From: Panagrolaimus kolymaensis
Lineage: Eukaryota > Nematoda > Chromadorea > Rhabditida > Panagrolaimidae
Assembly: GCA_028622995.1 (NCBI GenBank)
Contig: JAJQJQ010000098.1
Location: 62,001 to 126,000 of the forward strand
DNA length: 64,000 nt
Reading direction: 5' to 3'
A program made the position numbers and the translations under genes. Within the stretch, counting starts at the first letter, position 1. Each line of letters opens with the position of its first letter. Below the pieces are notes generated by a model. It ran no database searches. It saw nothing but the letters and a program-made list of their open reading frames with translations, and had not been told where the DNA came from. Positions 41,721 through 56,140 of the stretch are shown piece after piece.

Positions 41721-44240
41721 TATTTGATTTTTATTAATAGAAAACATATAAAAGTTTGAAGCTGCAGAAATCTCTGCCATCGATTTGGTGGAACAGAACC
41801 CAAAAATTAAATTATGAGGTTTTTTATACTCGTCTGATAAACAAATTTTTTGCATCAAAATATTTGATTTTTATTAATAGAAAACATATAAAAGTTTGAA
41901 GCTGCCGAAATCTCTGCCATCGATTTGGTTGAAAAGACAAGAAAAATTAAATTATGAGGTTTTTTATACTCGTCTAATAAACAAATTTTTTGCATCAAAA
42001 TATTTGATTTTTATTAATAGAAAACATATAAAAGTATGAAGCTGCAGAAATCTCTGCCATCGATTTGGTGGAACAGAACCCAAAAATTAAATTATGAGGT
42101 TTTTTATACTCGTCTAATAAACAAATTTTTTGCATCAAAATATTTGATTTTTATTAATAGAAAACATATAAAAGTTTGAAGCTGCAGAAATCTCTGCCAT
42201 CGATTTGGTGGAACAGAACCCAAAAATTAAATTATGAGGTTTTTTATACTCGTCTGATAAACAAATTTTTTGCATCAAAATATTTGATTTTTATTAATAG
42301 AAAACATATAAAAGTTTGAAGCTGCAGAAATCTCTGCCATCGATTTGGTGGAAAAGACAAGAAAAATTAAATTATGAGGTTTTTTATACTCGTCTAATAA
42401 ACAAATTTTTTGCATCAAAATATTTGATTTTTATTAATAGAAAACATATAAAAGTTTGAAGCTGCAGAAATCTCTGCCATCGATTTGGTGGAACAGAACC
42501 CAAAAATTAAATTATGAGGTTTTTTATACTCGTCTGATAAACAAATTTTTTGCATCAAAATATTTGATTTTTATTAATAGAAAACATATAAAAGTTTGAA
42601 GCTGCAGAAATCTCTGCCATCGATTTGGTGGAACAGAACCCAAAAATTAAATTATGAGGTTTTTTATACTCGTCTGATAAACAAATTTTTTGCATCAAAA
42701 TATTAGATTTTTATTAATAGAAAACATATAAAAGTTTGAAGCTGCAGAAATCTCTGCCATCGATTTGGTGGAACAGAACCCAAAAATTAAATTATGAGGT
42801 TTTTTATACTCGTCTGATAAACAAATTTTTTGCATCAAAATATTTGATTTTTATTAATAGAAAACATATAAAAGTTTGAAGCTGCAGAAATCTCTGCCAT
42901 CGATTTGGTGGAAAAGACCAGAAAAATTAAATTATGAGGTTTTTTATACTCGTCTGATAAACAAATTTTTTGCATCAAAATATTTGATTTTTATTAATAG
43001 AAAACATATAAAAGTTTGAAGCTGCAGAAATCTCTGCCATCGATTTGGTGGAACAGAACCCAAAAATTAAATTATGAGGTTTTTTATACTCGTCTGATAA
43101 ACAAATTTTTTGCATCAAAATATTTGATTTTTATTAATAGAAAACATATAAAAGTTTGAAGCTGCAGAAATCTCTGCCATCGATTTGGTGGAAAAGACCA
43201 GAAAAATTAAATTATGAGGTTTTTTATACTCGTCTGATAAACAAATTTTTTGCATCAAAATATTTGATTTTTATTAATAGAAAACATATAAAAGTTTGAA
43301 GCTGCAGAAATCTCTGCCATCGATTTGGTGGAAAAGACCAGAAAAATTAAATTATGAGGTTTTTTATACTCGTCTGATAAACAAATTTTTTGCATCAAAA
43401 TATTTGATTTTTATTAATAGAAAACATATAAAAGTTTGAAGCTGCAGAAATCTCTGCCATCGATTTGGTGAAACAGAACCCAAAAATTAAATTATGAGGT
43501 TTTTTATACTCGTCTGATAAACAAATTTTTTGCATCAAAATATTTGATTTTTATTAATAGAAAACATATAAAAGTTTGAAGCTGCAGAAATCTCTGCCAT
43601 CGATTTGGTGGAAAAGACAAGAAAAATTAAATTATGAGGTTTTTTATACTCGTCTGATAAACAAATTTTTTGCATCAAAATATTTGATTTTTATTAATAG
43701 AAAACATATAAAAGTTTGAAGCTGCAGAAATCTCTGCCATCGATTTGGTGGAAAAGACCAGAAAAATTAAATTATGAGGTTTTTTATACTCGTCTGATAA
43801 ACAAATTTTTTGCATCAAAATATTTGATTTTTATTAATAGAAAACATATAAAAGTTTGAAGCTGCAGAAATCTCTGCCATCGATTTGGTGGAAAAGACCA
43901 GAAAAATTAAATTATGAGGTTTTTTATACTCGTCTGATAAACAAATTTTTTGCATCAAAATATTTGATTTTTATTAATAGAAAACATATAAAAGTTTGAA
44001 GCTGCAGAAATCTCTGCCATCGATTTGGTGGAAAAGACCAGAAAAATTAAATTATGAGGTTTTTTATACTCGTCTGATAAACAAATTTTTTGCATCAAAA
44101 TATTTGATTTTTATTAATAGAAAACATATAAAAGTTTGAAGCTGCAGAAATCTCTGCCATCGATTTGGTGGAAAAGACCAGAAAAATTAAATTATGAGGT
44201 TTTTTATACTCGTCTGATAAACAAATTTTTTGCATCAAAA

Positions 44241-44940
44241 TATTTGATTTTTATTAATAGAAAACATATAAAAGTTTGAAGCTGCAGAAATCTCTGCCAT
44301 CGATTTGGTGGAACAGAACCCAAAAATTAAATTATGAGGTTTTTTATACTCGTCTTATAAACAAATTTTTTGCATCAAAATATTTGATTTTTATTAATAG
44401 AAAACATATAAAAGTTTGAAGCTGCCGAAATCTCTGCCATCGATTTGGTTGAAAAGACAAGAAAAATTAAATTATGAGGTTTTTTATACTCGTCTAATAA
44501 ACAAATTTTTTGCATCAAAATATTTGATTTTTATTAATAGAAAACATATAAAAGTTTGAAGCTGCAGAAATCTCTGCCATCGATTTGGTGGAACAGAACC
44601 CAAAAATTAAATTATGAGGTTTTTTATACTCGTCTTATAAACAAATTTTTTGCATCAAAATATTTGATTTTTATTAATAGAAAACATATAAAAGTTTGAA
44701 GCTGCAGAAATCTCTGCCATCGATTTGGTGGAACAGAACCCAAAAATTAAATTATGAGGTTTTTTATACTCGTCTTATAAACAAATTTTTTGCATCAAAA
44801 TATTTGATTTTTATTAATAGAAAACATATAAAAGTTTGAAGCTGCCGTAATCTCTGCCTTCGATTTGGTTGAAAAGACAAGAAAAATTAAATTATGAGGT
44901 TTTTTATACTCGTCTAATAAACAAATTTTTTGCATCAAAA
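44241..44940. repeat. Local spread of the T116 variant
   Basis: T116 occurs only in three class A monomers here (44241, 44521, 44661). Class B monomers with C46/T70 follow at 44381 and 44801, so an A(T116)-B(C46,T70) pair has been copied. The second B monomer has private T49 and T59 changes, so it has diverged since. Confidence 0.8.
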
Positions 44941-47880
44941 TATTTGATTTTTATTAATAGAAAACATATAAAAGTATGAAGCTGCAGAAATCTCTGCCAT
45001 CGATTTGGTGGAACAGAACCCAAAAATTAAATTATGAGGTTTTTTATACTCGTCTAATAAACAAATTTTTTGCATCAAAATATTTGATTTTTATTAATAG
45101 AAAACATATAAAAGTTTGAAGCTGCAGAAATCTCTGCCATCGATTTGGTGGAACAGAACCCAAAAATTAAATTATGAGGTTTTTTATACTCGTCTGATAA
45201 ACAAATTTTTTGCATCAAAATATTTGATTTTTATTAATAGAAAACATATAAAAGTTTGAAGCTGCAGAAATCTCTGCCATCGATTTGGTGGAACAGAACC
45301 CAAAAATTAAATTATGAGGTTTTTTATACTCGTCTGATAAACAAATTTTTTGCATCAAAATATTTGATTTTTATTAATAGAAAACATATAAAAGTTTGAA
45401 GCTGCAGAAATCTCTGCCATCGATTTGGTGGAACAGAACCCAAAAATTAAATTATGAGGTTTTTTATACTCGTCTGATAAACAAATTTTTTGCATCAAAA
45501 TATTTGATTTTTATTAATAGAAAACATATAAAAGTTTGAAGCTGCAGAAATCTCTGCCATCGATTTGGTGGAAAAGACCAGAAAAATTAAATTATGAGGT
45601 TTTTTATACTCGTCTGATAAACAAATTTTTTGCATCAAAATATTTGATTTTTATTAATAGAAAACATATAAAAGTTTGAAGCTGCAGAAATCTCTGCCAT
45701 CGATTTGGTGGAAAAGACCAGAAAAACTAAATTATGAGGTTTTTTATACTCGTCTGATAAACAAATTTTTTGCATCAAAATATTTGATTTTTATTAATAG
45801 AAAACATATAAAAGTTTGAAGCTGCAGAAATCTCTGCCATCGATTTGGTGGAACAGAACCCAAAAATTAAATTATGAGGTTTTTTATACTCGTCTGATAA
45901 ACAAATTTTTTGCATCAAAATATTTGATTTTTATTAATAGAAAACATATAAAAGTTTGAAGCTGCAGAAATCTCTGCCATCGATTTGGTGGAAAAGACAA
46001 GAAAAATTAAATTATGAGGTTTTTTATACTCGTCTGATAAACAAATTTTTTGCATCAAAATATTTGATTTTTATTAATAGAAAACATATAAAAGTTTGAA
46101 GCTGCAGAAATCTCTGCCATCGATTTGGTGGAAAAGACCAGAAAAATTAAATTATGAGGTTTTTTATACTCGTCTGATAAACAAATTTTTTGCATCAAAA
46201 TATTTGATTTTTATTAATAGAAAACATATAAAAGTTTGAAGCTGCAGAAATCTCTGCCATCGATTTGGTGGAAAAGACCAGAAAAATTAAATTATGAGGT
46301 TTTTTATACTCGTCTGATAAACAAATTTTTTGCATCAAAATATTTGATTTTTATTAATAGAAAACATATAAAAGTTTGAAGCTGCAGAAATCTCTGCCAT
46401 CGATTTGGTGGAAAAGACCAGAAAAATTAAATTATGAGGTTTTTTATACTCGTCTGATAAACAAATTTTTTGCATCAAAATATTTGATTTTTATTAATAG
46501 AAAACATATAAAAGTTTGAAGCTGCAGAAATCTCTGCCATCGATTTGGTGGAAAAGACAAGAAAAATTAAATTATGAGGTTTTTTATACTCGTCTGATAA
46601 ACAAATTTTTTGCATCAAAATATTTGATTTTTATTAATAGAAAACATATAAAAGTTTGAAGCTGCAGAAATCTCTGCCATCGATTTGGTGGAAAAGACCA
46701 GAAAAATTAAATTATGAGGTTTTTTATACTCGTCTGATAAACAAATTTTTTGCATCAAAATATTTGATTTTTATTAATAGAAAACATATAAAAGTTTGAA
46801 GCTGCAGAAATCTCTGCCATCGATTTGGTGGAACAGAACCCAAAAATTAAATTATGAGGTTTTTTATACTCGTCTGATAAACAAATTTTTTGCATCAAAA
46901 TATTTGATTTTTATTAATAGAAAACATATAAAAGTTTGAAGCTGCCGAAATCTCTGCCATCGATTTGGTTGAAAAGACAAGAAAAATTAAATTATGAGGT
47001 TTTTTATACTCGTCTAATAAACAAATTTTTTGCATCAAAATATTTGATTTTTATTAATAGAAAACATATAAAAGTATGAAGCTGCAGAAATCTCTGCCAT
47101 CGATTTGGTGGAACAGAACCCAAAAATTAAATTATGAGGTTTTTTATACTCGTCTAATAAACAAATTTTTTGCATCAAAATATTTGATTTTTATTAATAG
47201 AAAACATATAAAAGTTTGAAGCTGCAGAAATCTCTGCCATCGATTTGGTGGAACAGAACCCAAAAATTAAATTATGAGGTTTTTTATACTCGTCTGATAA
47301 ACAAATTTTTTGCATCAAAATATTTGATTTTTATTAATAGAAAACATATAAAAGTTTGAAGCTGCAGAAATCTCTGCCATCGATTTGGTGGAAAAGACAA
47401 GAAAAATTAAATTATGAGGTTTTTTATACTCGTCTGATAAACAAATTTTTTGCATCAAAATATTTGATTTTTATTAATAGAAAACATATAAAAGTTTGAA
47501 GCTGCAGAAATCTCTGCCATCGATTTGGTGGAACAGAACCCAAAAATTAAATTATGAGGTTTTTTATACTCGTCTGATAAACAAATTTTTTGCATCAAAA
47601 TATTTGATTTTTATTAATAGAAAACATATAAAAGTTTGAAGCTGCAGAAATCTCTGCCATCGATTTGGTGGAACAGAACCCAAAAATTAAATTATGAGGT
47701 TTTTTATACTCGTCTGATAAACAAATTTTTTGCATCAAAATATTTGATTTTTATTAATAGAAAACATATAAAAGTTTGAAGCTGCAGAAATCTCTGCCAT
47801 CGATTTGGTGGAACAGAACCCAAAAATTAAATTATGAGGTTTTTTATACTCGTCTGATAAACAAATTTTTTGCATCAAAA

Positions 47881-49280
47881 TATTTGATTTTTATTAATAG
47901 AAAACATATAAAAGTTTGAAGCTGCAGAAATCTCTGCCATCGATTTGGTGGAAAAGACAAGAAAAATTAAATTATGAGGTTTTTTATACTCGTCTAATAA
48001 ACAAATTTTTTGCATCAAAATATTTGATTTTTATTAATAGAAAACATATAAAAGTTTGAAGCTGCAGAAATCTCTGCCATCGATTTGGTGGAACAGAACC
48101 CAAAAATTAAATTATGAGGTTTTTTATACTCGTCTGATAAACAAATTTTTTGCATCAAAATATTTGATTTTTATTAATAGAAAACATATAAAAGTTTGAA
48201 GCTGCAGAAATCTCTGCCATCGATTTGGTGGAACAGAACCCAAAAATTAAATTATGAGGTTTTTTATACTCGTCTGATAAACAAATTTTTTGCATCAAAA
48301 TATTTGATTTTTATTAATAGAAAACATATAAAAGTTTGAAGCTGCAGAAATCTCTGCCATCGATTTGGTGGAACAGAACCCAAAAATTAAATTATGAGGT
48401 TTTTTATACTCGTCTGATAAACAAATTTTTTGCATCAAAATATTTGATTTTTATTAATAGAAAACATATAAAAGTTTGAAGCTGCAGAAATCTCTGCCAT
48501 CGATTTGGTGGAACAGAACCCAAAAATTAAATTATGAGGTTTTTTATACTCGTCTGATAAACAAATTTTTTGCATCAAAATATTTGATTTTTATTAATAG
48601 AAAACATATAAAAGTTTGAAGCTGCAGAAATCTCTGCCATCGATTTGGTGGAACAGAACCCAAAAATTAAATTATGAGGTTTTTTATACTCGTCTGATAA
48701 ACAAATTTTTTGCATCAAAATATTTGATTTTTATTAATAGAAAACATATAAAAGTTTGAAGCTGCAGAAATCTCTGCCATCGATTTGGTGGAAAAGACAA
48801 GAAAAATTAAATTATGAGGTTTTTTATACTCGTCTAATAAACAAATTTTTTGCATCAAAATATTTGATTTTTATTAATAGAAAACATATAAAAGTTTGAA
48901 GCTGCAGAAATCTCTGCCATCGATTTGGTGGAACAGAACCCAAAAATTAAATTATGAGGTTTTTTATACTCGTCTGATAAACAAATTTTTTGCATCAAAA
49001 TATTTGATTTTTATTAATAGAAAACATATAAAAGTTTGAAGCTGCAGAAATCTCTGCCATCGATTTGGTGGAACAGAACCCAAAAATTAAATTATGAGGT
49101 TTTTTATACTCGTCTGATAAACAAATTTTTTGCATCAAAATATTTGATTTTTATTAATAGAAAACATATAAAAGTTTGAAGCTGCAGAAATCTCTGCCAT
49201 CGATTTGGTGGAACAGAACCCAAAAATTAAATTATGAGGTTTTTTATACTCGTCTGATAAACAAATTTTTTGCATCAAAA
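47881..49280. repeat. Ba plus Ag-run units
   Basis: One Ba monomer followed by five Ag (47881-48720), then Ba and three Ag (48721-49280). This is a possible 6-monomer unit with a shortened second copy; with only one marker per unit, support is modest. Confidence 0.5.
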
Positions 49281-51520
49281 TATTTGATTTTTATTAATAG
49301 AAAACATATAAAAGTTTGAAGCTGCAGAAATCTCTGCCATCGATTTGGTGGAAAAGACCAGAAAAATTAAATTATGAGGTTTTTTATACTCGTCTGATAA
49401 ACAAATTTTTTGCATCAAAATATTTGATTTTTATTAATAGAAAACATATAAAAGTTTGAAGCTGCAGAAATCTCTGCCATCGATTTGGTGGAAAAGACAA
49501 GAAAAATTAAATTATGAGGTTTTTTATACTCGTCTGATAAACAAATTTTTTGCATCAAAATATTTGATTTTTATTAATAGAAAACATATAAAAGTTTGAA
49601 GCTGCAGAAATCTCTGCCATCGATTTGGTGGAAAAGACCAGAAAAATTAAATTATGAGGTTTTTTATACTCGTCTGATAAACAAATTTTTTGCATCAAAA
49701 TATTTGATTTTTATTAATAGAAAACATATAAAAGTTTGAAGCTGCAGAAATCTCTGCCATCGATTTGGTGGAAAAGACCAGAAAAATTAAATTATGAGGT
49801 TTTTTATACTCGTCTGATAAACAAATTTTTTGCATCAAAATATTTGATTTTTATTAATAGAAAACATATAAAAGTTTGAAGCTGCAGAAATCTCTGCCAT
49901 CGATTTGGTGGAAAAGACCAGAAAAATTAAATTATGAGGTTTTTTATACTCGTCTGATAAACAAATTTTTTGCATCAAAATATTTGATTTTTATTAATAG
50001 AAAACATATAAAAGTTTGAAGCTGCAGAAATCTCTGCCATCGATTTGGTGGAAAAGACAAGAAAAATTAAATTATGAGGTTTTTTATACTCGTCTGATAA
50101 ACAAATTTTTTGCATCAAAATATTTGATTTTTATTAATAGAAAACATATAAAAGTTTGAAGCTGCAGAAATCTCTGCCATCGATTTGGTGGAAAAGACCA
50201 GAAAAATTAAATTATGAGGTTTTTTATACTCGTCTGATAAACAAATTTTTTGCATCAAAATATTTGATTTTTATTAATAGAAAACATATAAAAGTTTGAA
50301 GCTGCAGAAATCTCTGCCATCGATTTGGTGGAAAAGACAAGAAAAATTAAATTATGAGGTTTTTTATACTCGTCTGATAAACAAATTTTTTGCATCAAAA
50401 TATTTGATTTTTATTAATAGAAAACATATAAAAGTTTGAAGCTGCAGAAATCTCTGCCATCGATTTGGTGGAACAGAACCCAAAAATTAAATTATGAGGT
50501 TTTTTATACTCGTCTGATAACCAAATTTTTTGCATCAAAATATTTGATTTTTATTAATAGAAAACATATAAAAGTTTGAAGCTGCAGAAATCTCTGCCAT
50601 CGATTTGGTGGAACAGAACCCAAAAATTAAATTATGAGGTTTTTTATACTCGTCTGATAAACAAATTTTTTGCATCAAAATATTTGATTTTTATTAATAA
50701 AAAACATATAAAAGTTTGAAGCTGCAGAAATCTCTGCCATCGATTTGGTGGAAAAGACCAGAAAAATTAAATTATGAGGTTTTTTATACTCGTCTGATAA
50801 ACAAATTTTTTGCATCAAAATATTTGATTTTTATTAATAGAAAACATATAAAAGTTTGAAGCTGCAGAAATCTCTGCGATCGATTTGGTGGAACAGAACC
50901 CAAAAATTAAATTATGAGGTTTTTTATACTCGTCTGATAACCAAATTTTTTGCATCAAAATATTTGATTTTTATTAATAGAAAACATATAAAAGTTTGAA
51001 GCTGCAGAAATCTCTGCCATCGATTTGGTGGAAATGACAAGAAAAATTAAATTATGAGGTTTTTTATACTCGTCTGATAAACAAATTTTTTGCATCAAAA
51101 TATTTGATTTTTATTAATAGAAAACATATAAAAGTTTGAAGCTGCAGAAATCTCTGCCATCGATTTGGTGGAAAAGACCAGAAAAATTAAATTATGAGGT
51201 TTTTTATACTCGTCTGATAAACAAATTTTTTGCATCAAAATATTTGATTTTTATTAATAGAAAACATATAAAAGTTTGAAGCTGCAGAAATCTCTGCCAT
51301 CGATTTGGTGGAAAAGACCAGAAAAATTAAATTATGAGGTTTTTTATACTCGTCTGATAAACAAATTTTTTGCATCAAAATATTTGATTTTTATTAATAG
51401 AAAACATATAAAAGTTTGAAGCTGCAGAAATCTCTGCCATCGATTTGGTGGAAAAGACCAGAAAAATTAAATTATGAGGTTTTTTATACTCGTCTGATAA
51501 ACAAATTTTTTGCATCAAAA

Positions 51521-54320
51521 TATTTGATTTTTATTAATAGAAAACATATAAAAGTTTGAAGCTGCAGAAATCTCTGCCATCGATTTGGTGGAAAAGACAA
51601 GAAAAATTAAATTATGAGGTTTTTTATACTCGTCTGATAACCAAATTTTTTGCATCAAAATATTTGATTTTTATTAATAGAAAACATATAAAAGTTTGAA
51701 GCTGCAGAAATCTCTGCCATCGATTTGGTGGAAAAGAACCCAAAAATTAAATTATGAGGTTTTTTATACTCGTCTGATAAACAAATTTTTTGCATCAAAA
51801 TATTTGATTTTTATTAATAGAAAACATATAAAAGTTTGAAGCTGCAGAAATCTCTGCCATCGATTTGGTGGAAATGACAAGAAAAATTAAATTATGAGGT
51901 TTTTTATACTCGTCTGATAAACAAATTTTTTGCATCAAAATATTTGATTTTTATTAATAGAAAACATATAAAAGTTTGAAGCTGCAGAAATCTCTGCCAT
52001 CGATTTGGTGGAAAAGACCAGAAAAATTAAATTATGAGGTTTTTTATACTCGTCTGATAAACAAATTTTTTGCATCAAAATATTTGATTTTTATTAATAG
52101 AAAACATATAAAAGTTTGAAGCTGCAGAAATCTCTGCCATCGATTTGGTGGAAAAGACCAGAAAAATTAAATTATGAGGTTTTTTATACTCGTCTGATAA
52201 ACAAATTTTTTGCATCAAAATATTTGATTTTTATTAATAGAAAACATATAAAAGTTTGAAGCTGCAGAAATCTCTGCCATCGATTTGGTGGAAAAGACCA
52301 GAAAAATTAAATTATGAGGTTTTTTATACTCGTCTGATAAACAAATTTTTTGCATCAAAATATTTGATTTTTATTAATAGAAAACATATAAAAGTTTGAA
52401 GCTGCAGAAATCTCTGCGATCGATTTGGTGGAACAGAACCCAAAAATTAAATTATGAGGTTTTTTATACTCGTCTGATAACCAAATTTTTTGCATCAAAA
52501 TATTTGATTTTTATTAATAGAAAACATATAAAAGTTTGAAGCTGCAGAAATCTCTGCCATCGATTTGGTGGAAAAGAACCCAAAAATTAAATTATGAGGT
52601 TTTTTATACTCGTCTGATAAACAAATTTTTTGCATCAAAATATTTGATTTTTATTAATAGAAAACATATAAAAGTTTGAAGCTGCAGAAATCTCTGCCAT
52701 CGATTTGGTGGAAATGACAAGAAAAATTAAATTATGAGGTTTTTTATACTCGTCTGATAAACAAATTTTTTGCATCAAAATATTTGATTTTTATTAATAG
52801 AAAACATATAAAAGTTTGAAGCTGCAGAAATCTCTGCCATCGATTTGGTGGAAAAGACCAGAAAAATTAAATTATGAGGTTTTTTATACTCGTCTGATAA
52901 ACAAATTTTTTGCATCAAAATATTTGATTTTTATTAATAGAAAACATATAAAAGTTTGAAGCTGCAGAAATCTCTGCCATCGATTTGGTGGAAAAGACCA
53001 GAAAAATTAAATTATGAGGTTTTTTATACTCGTCTGATAAACAAATTTTTTGCATCAAAATATTTGATTTTTATTAATAGAAAACATATAAAAGTTTGAA
53101 GCTGCAGAAATCTCTGCCATCGATTTGGTGGAAAAGACCAGAAAAATTAAATTATGAGGTTTTTTATACTCGTCTGATAAACAAATTTTTTGCATCAAAA
53201 TATTTGATTTTTATTAATAGAAAACATATAAAAGTTTGAAGCTGCAGAAATCTCTGCCATCGATTTGGTGGAAAAGACCAGAAAAATTAAATTATGAGGT
53301 TTTTTATACTCGTCTGATAAACAAATTTTTTGCATCAAAATATTTGATTTTTATTAATAGAAAACATATAAAAGTTTGAAGCTGCAGAAATCTCTGCGAT
53401 CGATTTGGTGGAACAGAACCCAAAAATTAAATTATGAGGTTTTTTATACTCGTCTGATAACCAAATTTTTTGCATCAAAATATTTGATTTTTATTAATAG
53501 AAAACATATAAAAGTTTGAAGCTGCAGAAATCTCTGCCATCGATTTGGTGGAAAAGAACCCAAAAATTAAATTATGAGGTTTTTTATACTCGTCTGATAA
53601 ACAAATTTTTTGCATCAAAATATTTGATTTTTATTAATAGAAAACATATAAAAGTTTGAAGCTGCAGAAATCTCTGCCATCGATTTGGTGGAAATGACAA
53701 GAAAAATTAAATTATGAGGTTTTTTATACTCGTCTGATAAACAAATTTTTTGCATCAAAATATTTGATTTTTATTAATAGAAAACATATAAAAGTTTGAA
53801 GCTGCAGAAATCTCTGCCATCGATTTGGTGGAAAAGACCAGAAAAATTAAATTATGAGGTTTTTTATACTCGTCTGATAAACAAATTTTTTGCATCAAAA
53901 TATTTGATTTTTATTAATAGAAAACATATAAAAGTTTGAAGCTGCAGAAATCTCTGCCATCGATTTGGTGGAAAAGACCAGAAAAATTAAATTATGAGGT
54001 TTTTTATACTCGTCTGATAAACAAATTTTTTGCATCAAAATATTTGATTTTTATTAATAGAAAACATATAAAAGTTTGAAGCTGCAGAAATCTCTGCCAT
54101 CGATTTGGTGGAAAAGACCAGAAAAATTAAATTATGAGGTTTTTTATACTCGTCTGATAAACAAATTTTTTGCATCAAAATATTTGATTTTTATTAATAA
54201 AAAACATATAAAAGTTTGAAGCTGCAGAAATCTCTGCCATCGATTTGGTGGAAAAGACCAGAAAAATTAAATTATGAGGTTTTTTATACTCGTCTGATAA
54301 ACAAATTTTTTGCATCAAAA
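51521..54320. repeat. 6- and 7-monomer higher-order repeat with hybrid monomers
   Basis: Three units share the core D, B(T75), C, C, C. Unit 1 (51521-52360) opens with B(C121) and has six monomers. Units 2 (52361-53340) and 3 (53341-54320) open with Ag(G58,C121) and have seven. The three class D monomers (51661, 52501, 53481) are the only ones in the window: A74 as in B/C, but class A at 78-81. A related 5-monomer unit without D lies at 50821-51520, and a further unit starting A, B(T75) follows at 54321. Confidence 0.9.
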
Positions 54321-54600
54321 TATTTGATTTTTATTAATAGAAAACATATAAAAGTTTGAAGCTGCAGAAATCTCTGCCATCGATTTGGTGGAACAGAACC
54401 CAAAAATTAAATTATGAGGTTTTTTATACTCGTCTGATAAACAAATTTTTTGCATCAAAATATTTGATTTTTATTAATAGAAAACATATAAAAGTTTGAA
54501 GCTGCAGAAATCTCTGCCATCGATTTGGTGGAAATGACAAGAAAAATTAAATTATGAGGTTTTTTATACTCGTCTGATAAACAAATTTTTTGCATCAAAA

Positions 54601-56000
54601 TATTTGATTTTTATTAATAGAAAACATATAAAAGTTTGAAGCTGCAGAAATCTCTGCCATCGATTTGGTGGAAAAGACCAGAAAAATTAAATTATGAGGT
54701 TTTTTATACTCGTCTGATAAACAAATTTTTTGCATCAAAATATTTGATTTTTATTAATAGAAAACATATAAAAGTTTGAAGCTGCAGAAATCTCTGCCAT
54801 CGATTTGGTGGAAAAGACAAGAAAAATTAAATTATGAGGTTTTTTATACTCGTCTGATAAACAAATTTTTTGCATCAAAATATTTGATTTTTATTAATAG
54901 AAAACATATAAAAGTTTGAAGCTGCAGAAATCTCTGCCATCGATTTGGTGGAAAAGACCAGAAAAATTAAATTATGAGGTTTTTTATACTCGTCTGATAA
55001 ACAAATTTTTTGCATCAAAATATTTGATTTTTATTAATAGAAAACATATAAAAGTTTGAAGCTGCAGAAATCTCTGCCATCGATTTGGTGGAAAAGACCA
55101 GAAAAATTAAATTATGAGGTTTTTTATACTCGTCTGATAAACAAATTTTTTGCATCAAAATATTTGATTTTTATTAATAGAAAACATATAAAAGTTTGAA
55201 GCTGCAGAAATCTCTGCCATCGATTTGGTGGAAAAGACAAGAAAAATTAAATTATGAGGTTTTTTATACTCGTCTGATAAACAAATTTTTTGCATCAAAA
55301 TATTTGATTTTTATTAATAGAAAACATATAAAAGTTTGAAGCTGCAGAAATCTCTGCCATCGATTTGGTGGAAAAGACCAGAAAAATTAAATTATGAGGT
55401 TTTTTATACTCGTCTGATAAACAAATTTTTTGCATCAAAATATTTGATTTTTATTAATAGAAAACATATAAAAGTTTGAAGCTGCAGAAATCTCTGCCAT
55501 CGATTTGGTGGAAAAGACCAGAAAAATTAAATTATGAGGTTTTTTATACTCGTCTGATAAACAAATTTTTTGCATCAAAATATTTGATTTTTATTAATAG
55601 AAAACATATAAAAGTTTGAAGCTGCAGAAATCTCTGCCATCGATTTGGTGGAAAAGACAAGAAAAATTAAATTATGAGGTTTTTTATACTCGTCTGATAA
55701 ACAAATTTTTTGCATCAAAATATTTGATTTTTATTAATAGAAAACATATAAAAGTTTGAAGCTGCAGAAATCTCTGCCATCGATTTGGTGGAAAAGACCA
55801 GAAAAATTAAATTATGAGGTTTTTTATACTCGTCTGATAAACAAATTTTTTGCATCAAAATATTTGATTTTTATTAATAGAAAACATATAAAAGTTTGAA
55901 GCTGCAGAAATCTCTGCCATCGATTTGGTGGAAAAGACAAGAAAAATTAAATTATGAGGTTTTTTATACTCGTCTGATAAACAAATTTTTTGCATCAAAA
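54601..56000. repeat. C-C-B trimer higher-order repeat
   Basis: After the last T75 monomer the order is C B, C C B, C C B, C B, all G116. The two complete trimers cover 54881-55720 with a 420-bp period, and edge copies appear shortened by one C. Confidence 0.7.
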
Positions 56001-56140
56001 TATTTGATTTTTATTAATAGAAAACATATAAAAGTTTGAAGCTGCAGAAATCTCTGCCATCGATTTGGTGGAACAGAACCCAAAAATTAAATTATGAGGT
56101 TTTTTATACTCGTCTAATAAACAAATTTTTTGCATCAAAA

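Larger units (their letters stand above)
30381..56000. repeat. Array domain 3: mainly G116, resembles domain 1
   Basis: Position 116 is G in most copies and position 114 is always C. It begins with an Ag-rich section (30381-34020) and then carries the domain 1 markers: C46/T70, A36, G58/C121, A20 and T75. It holds the 9-monomer, dimer, 6/7-monomer and trimer higher-order repeats listed separately. Nothing but satellite is present. Confidence 0.8.
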
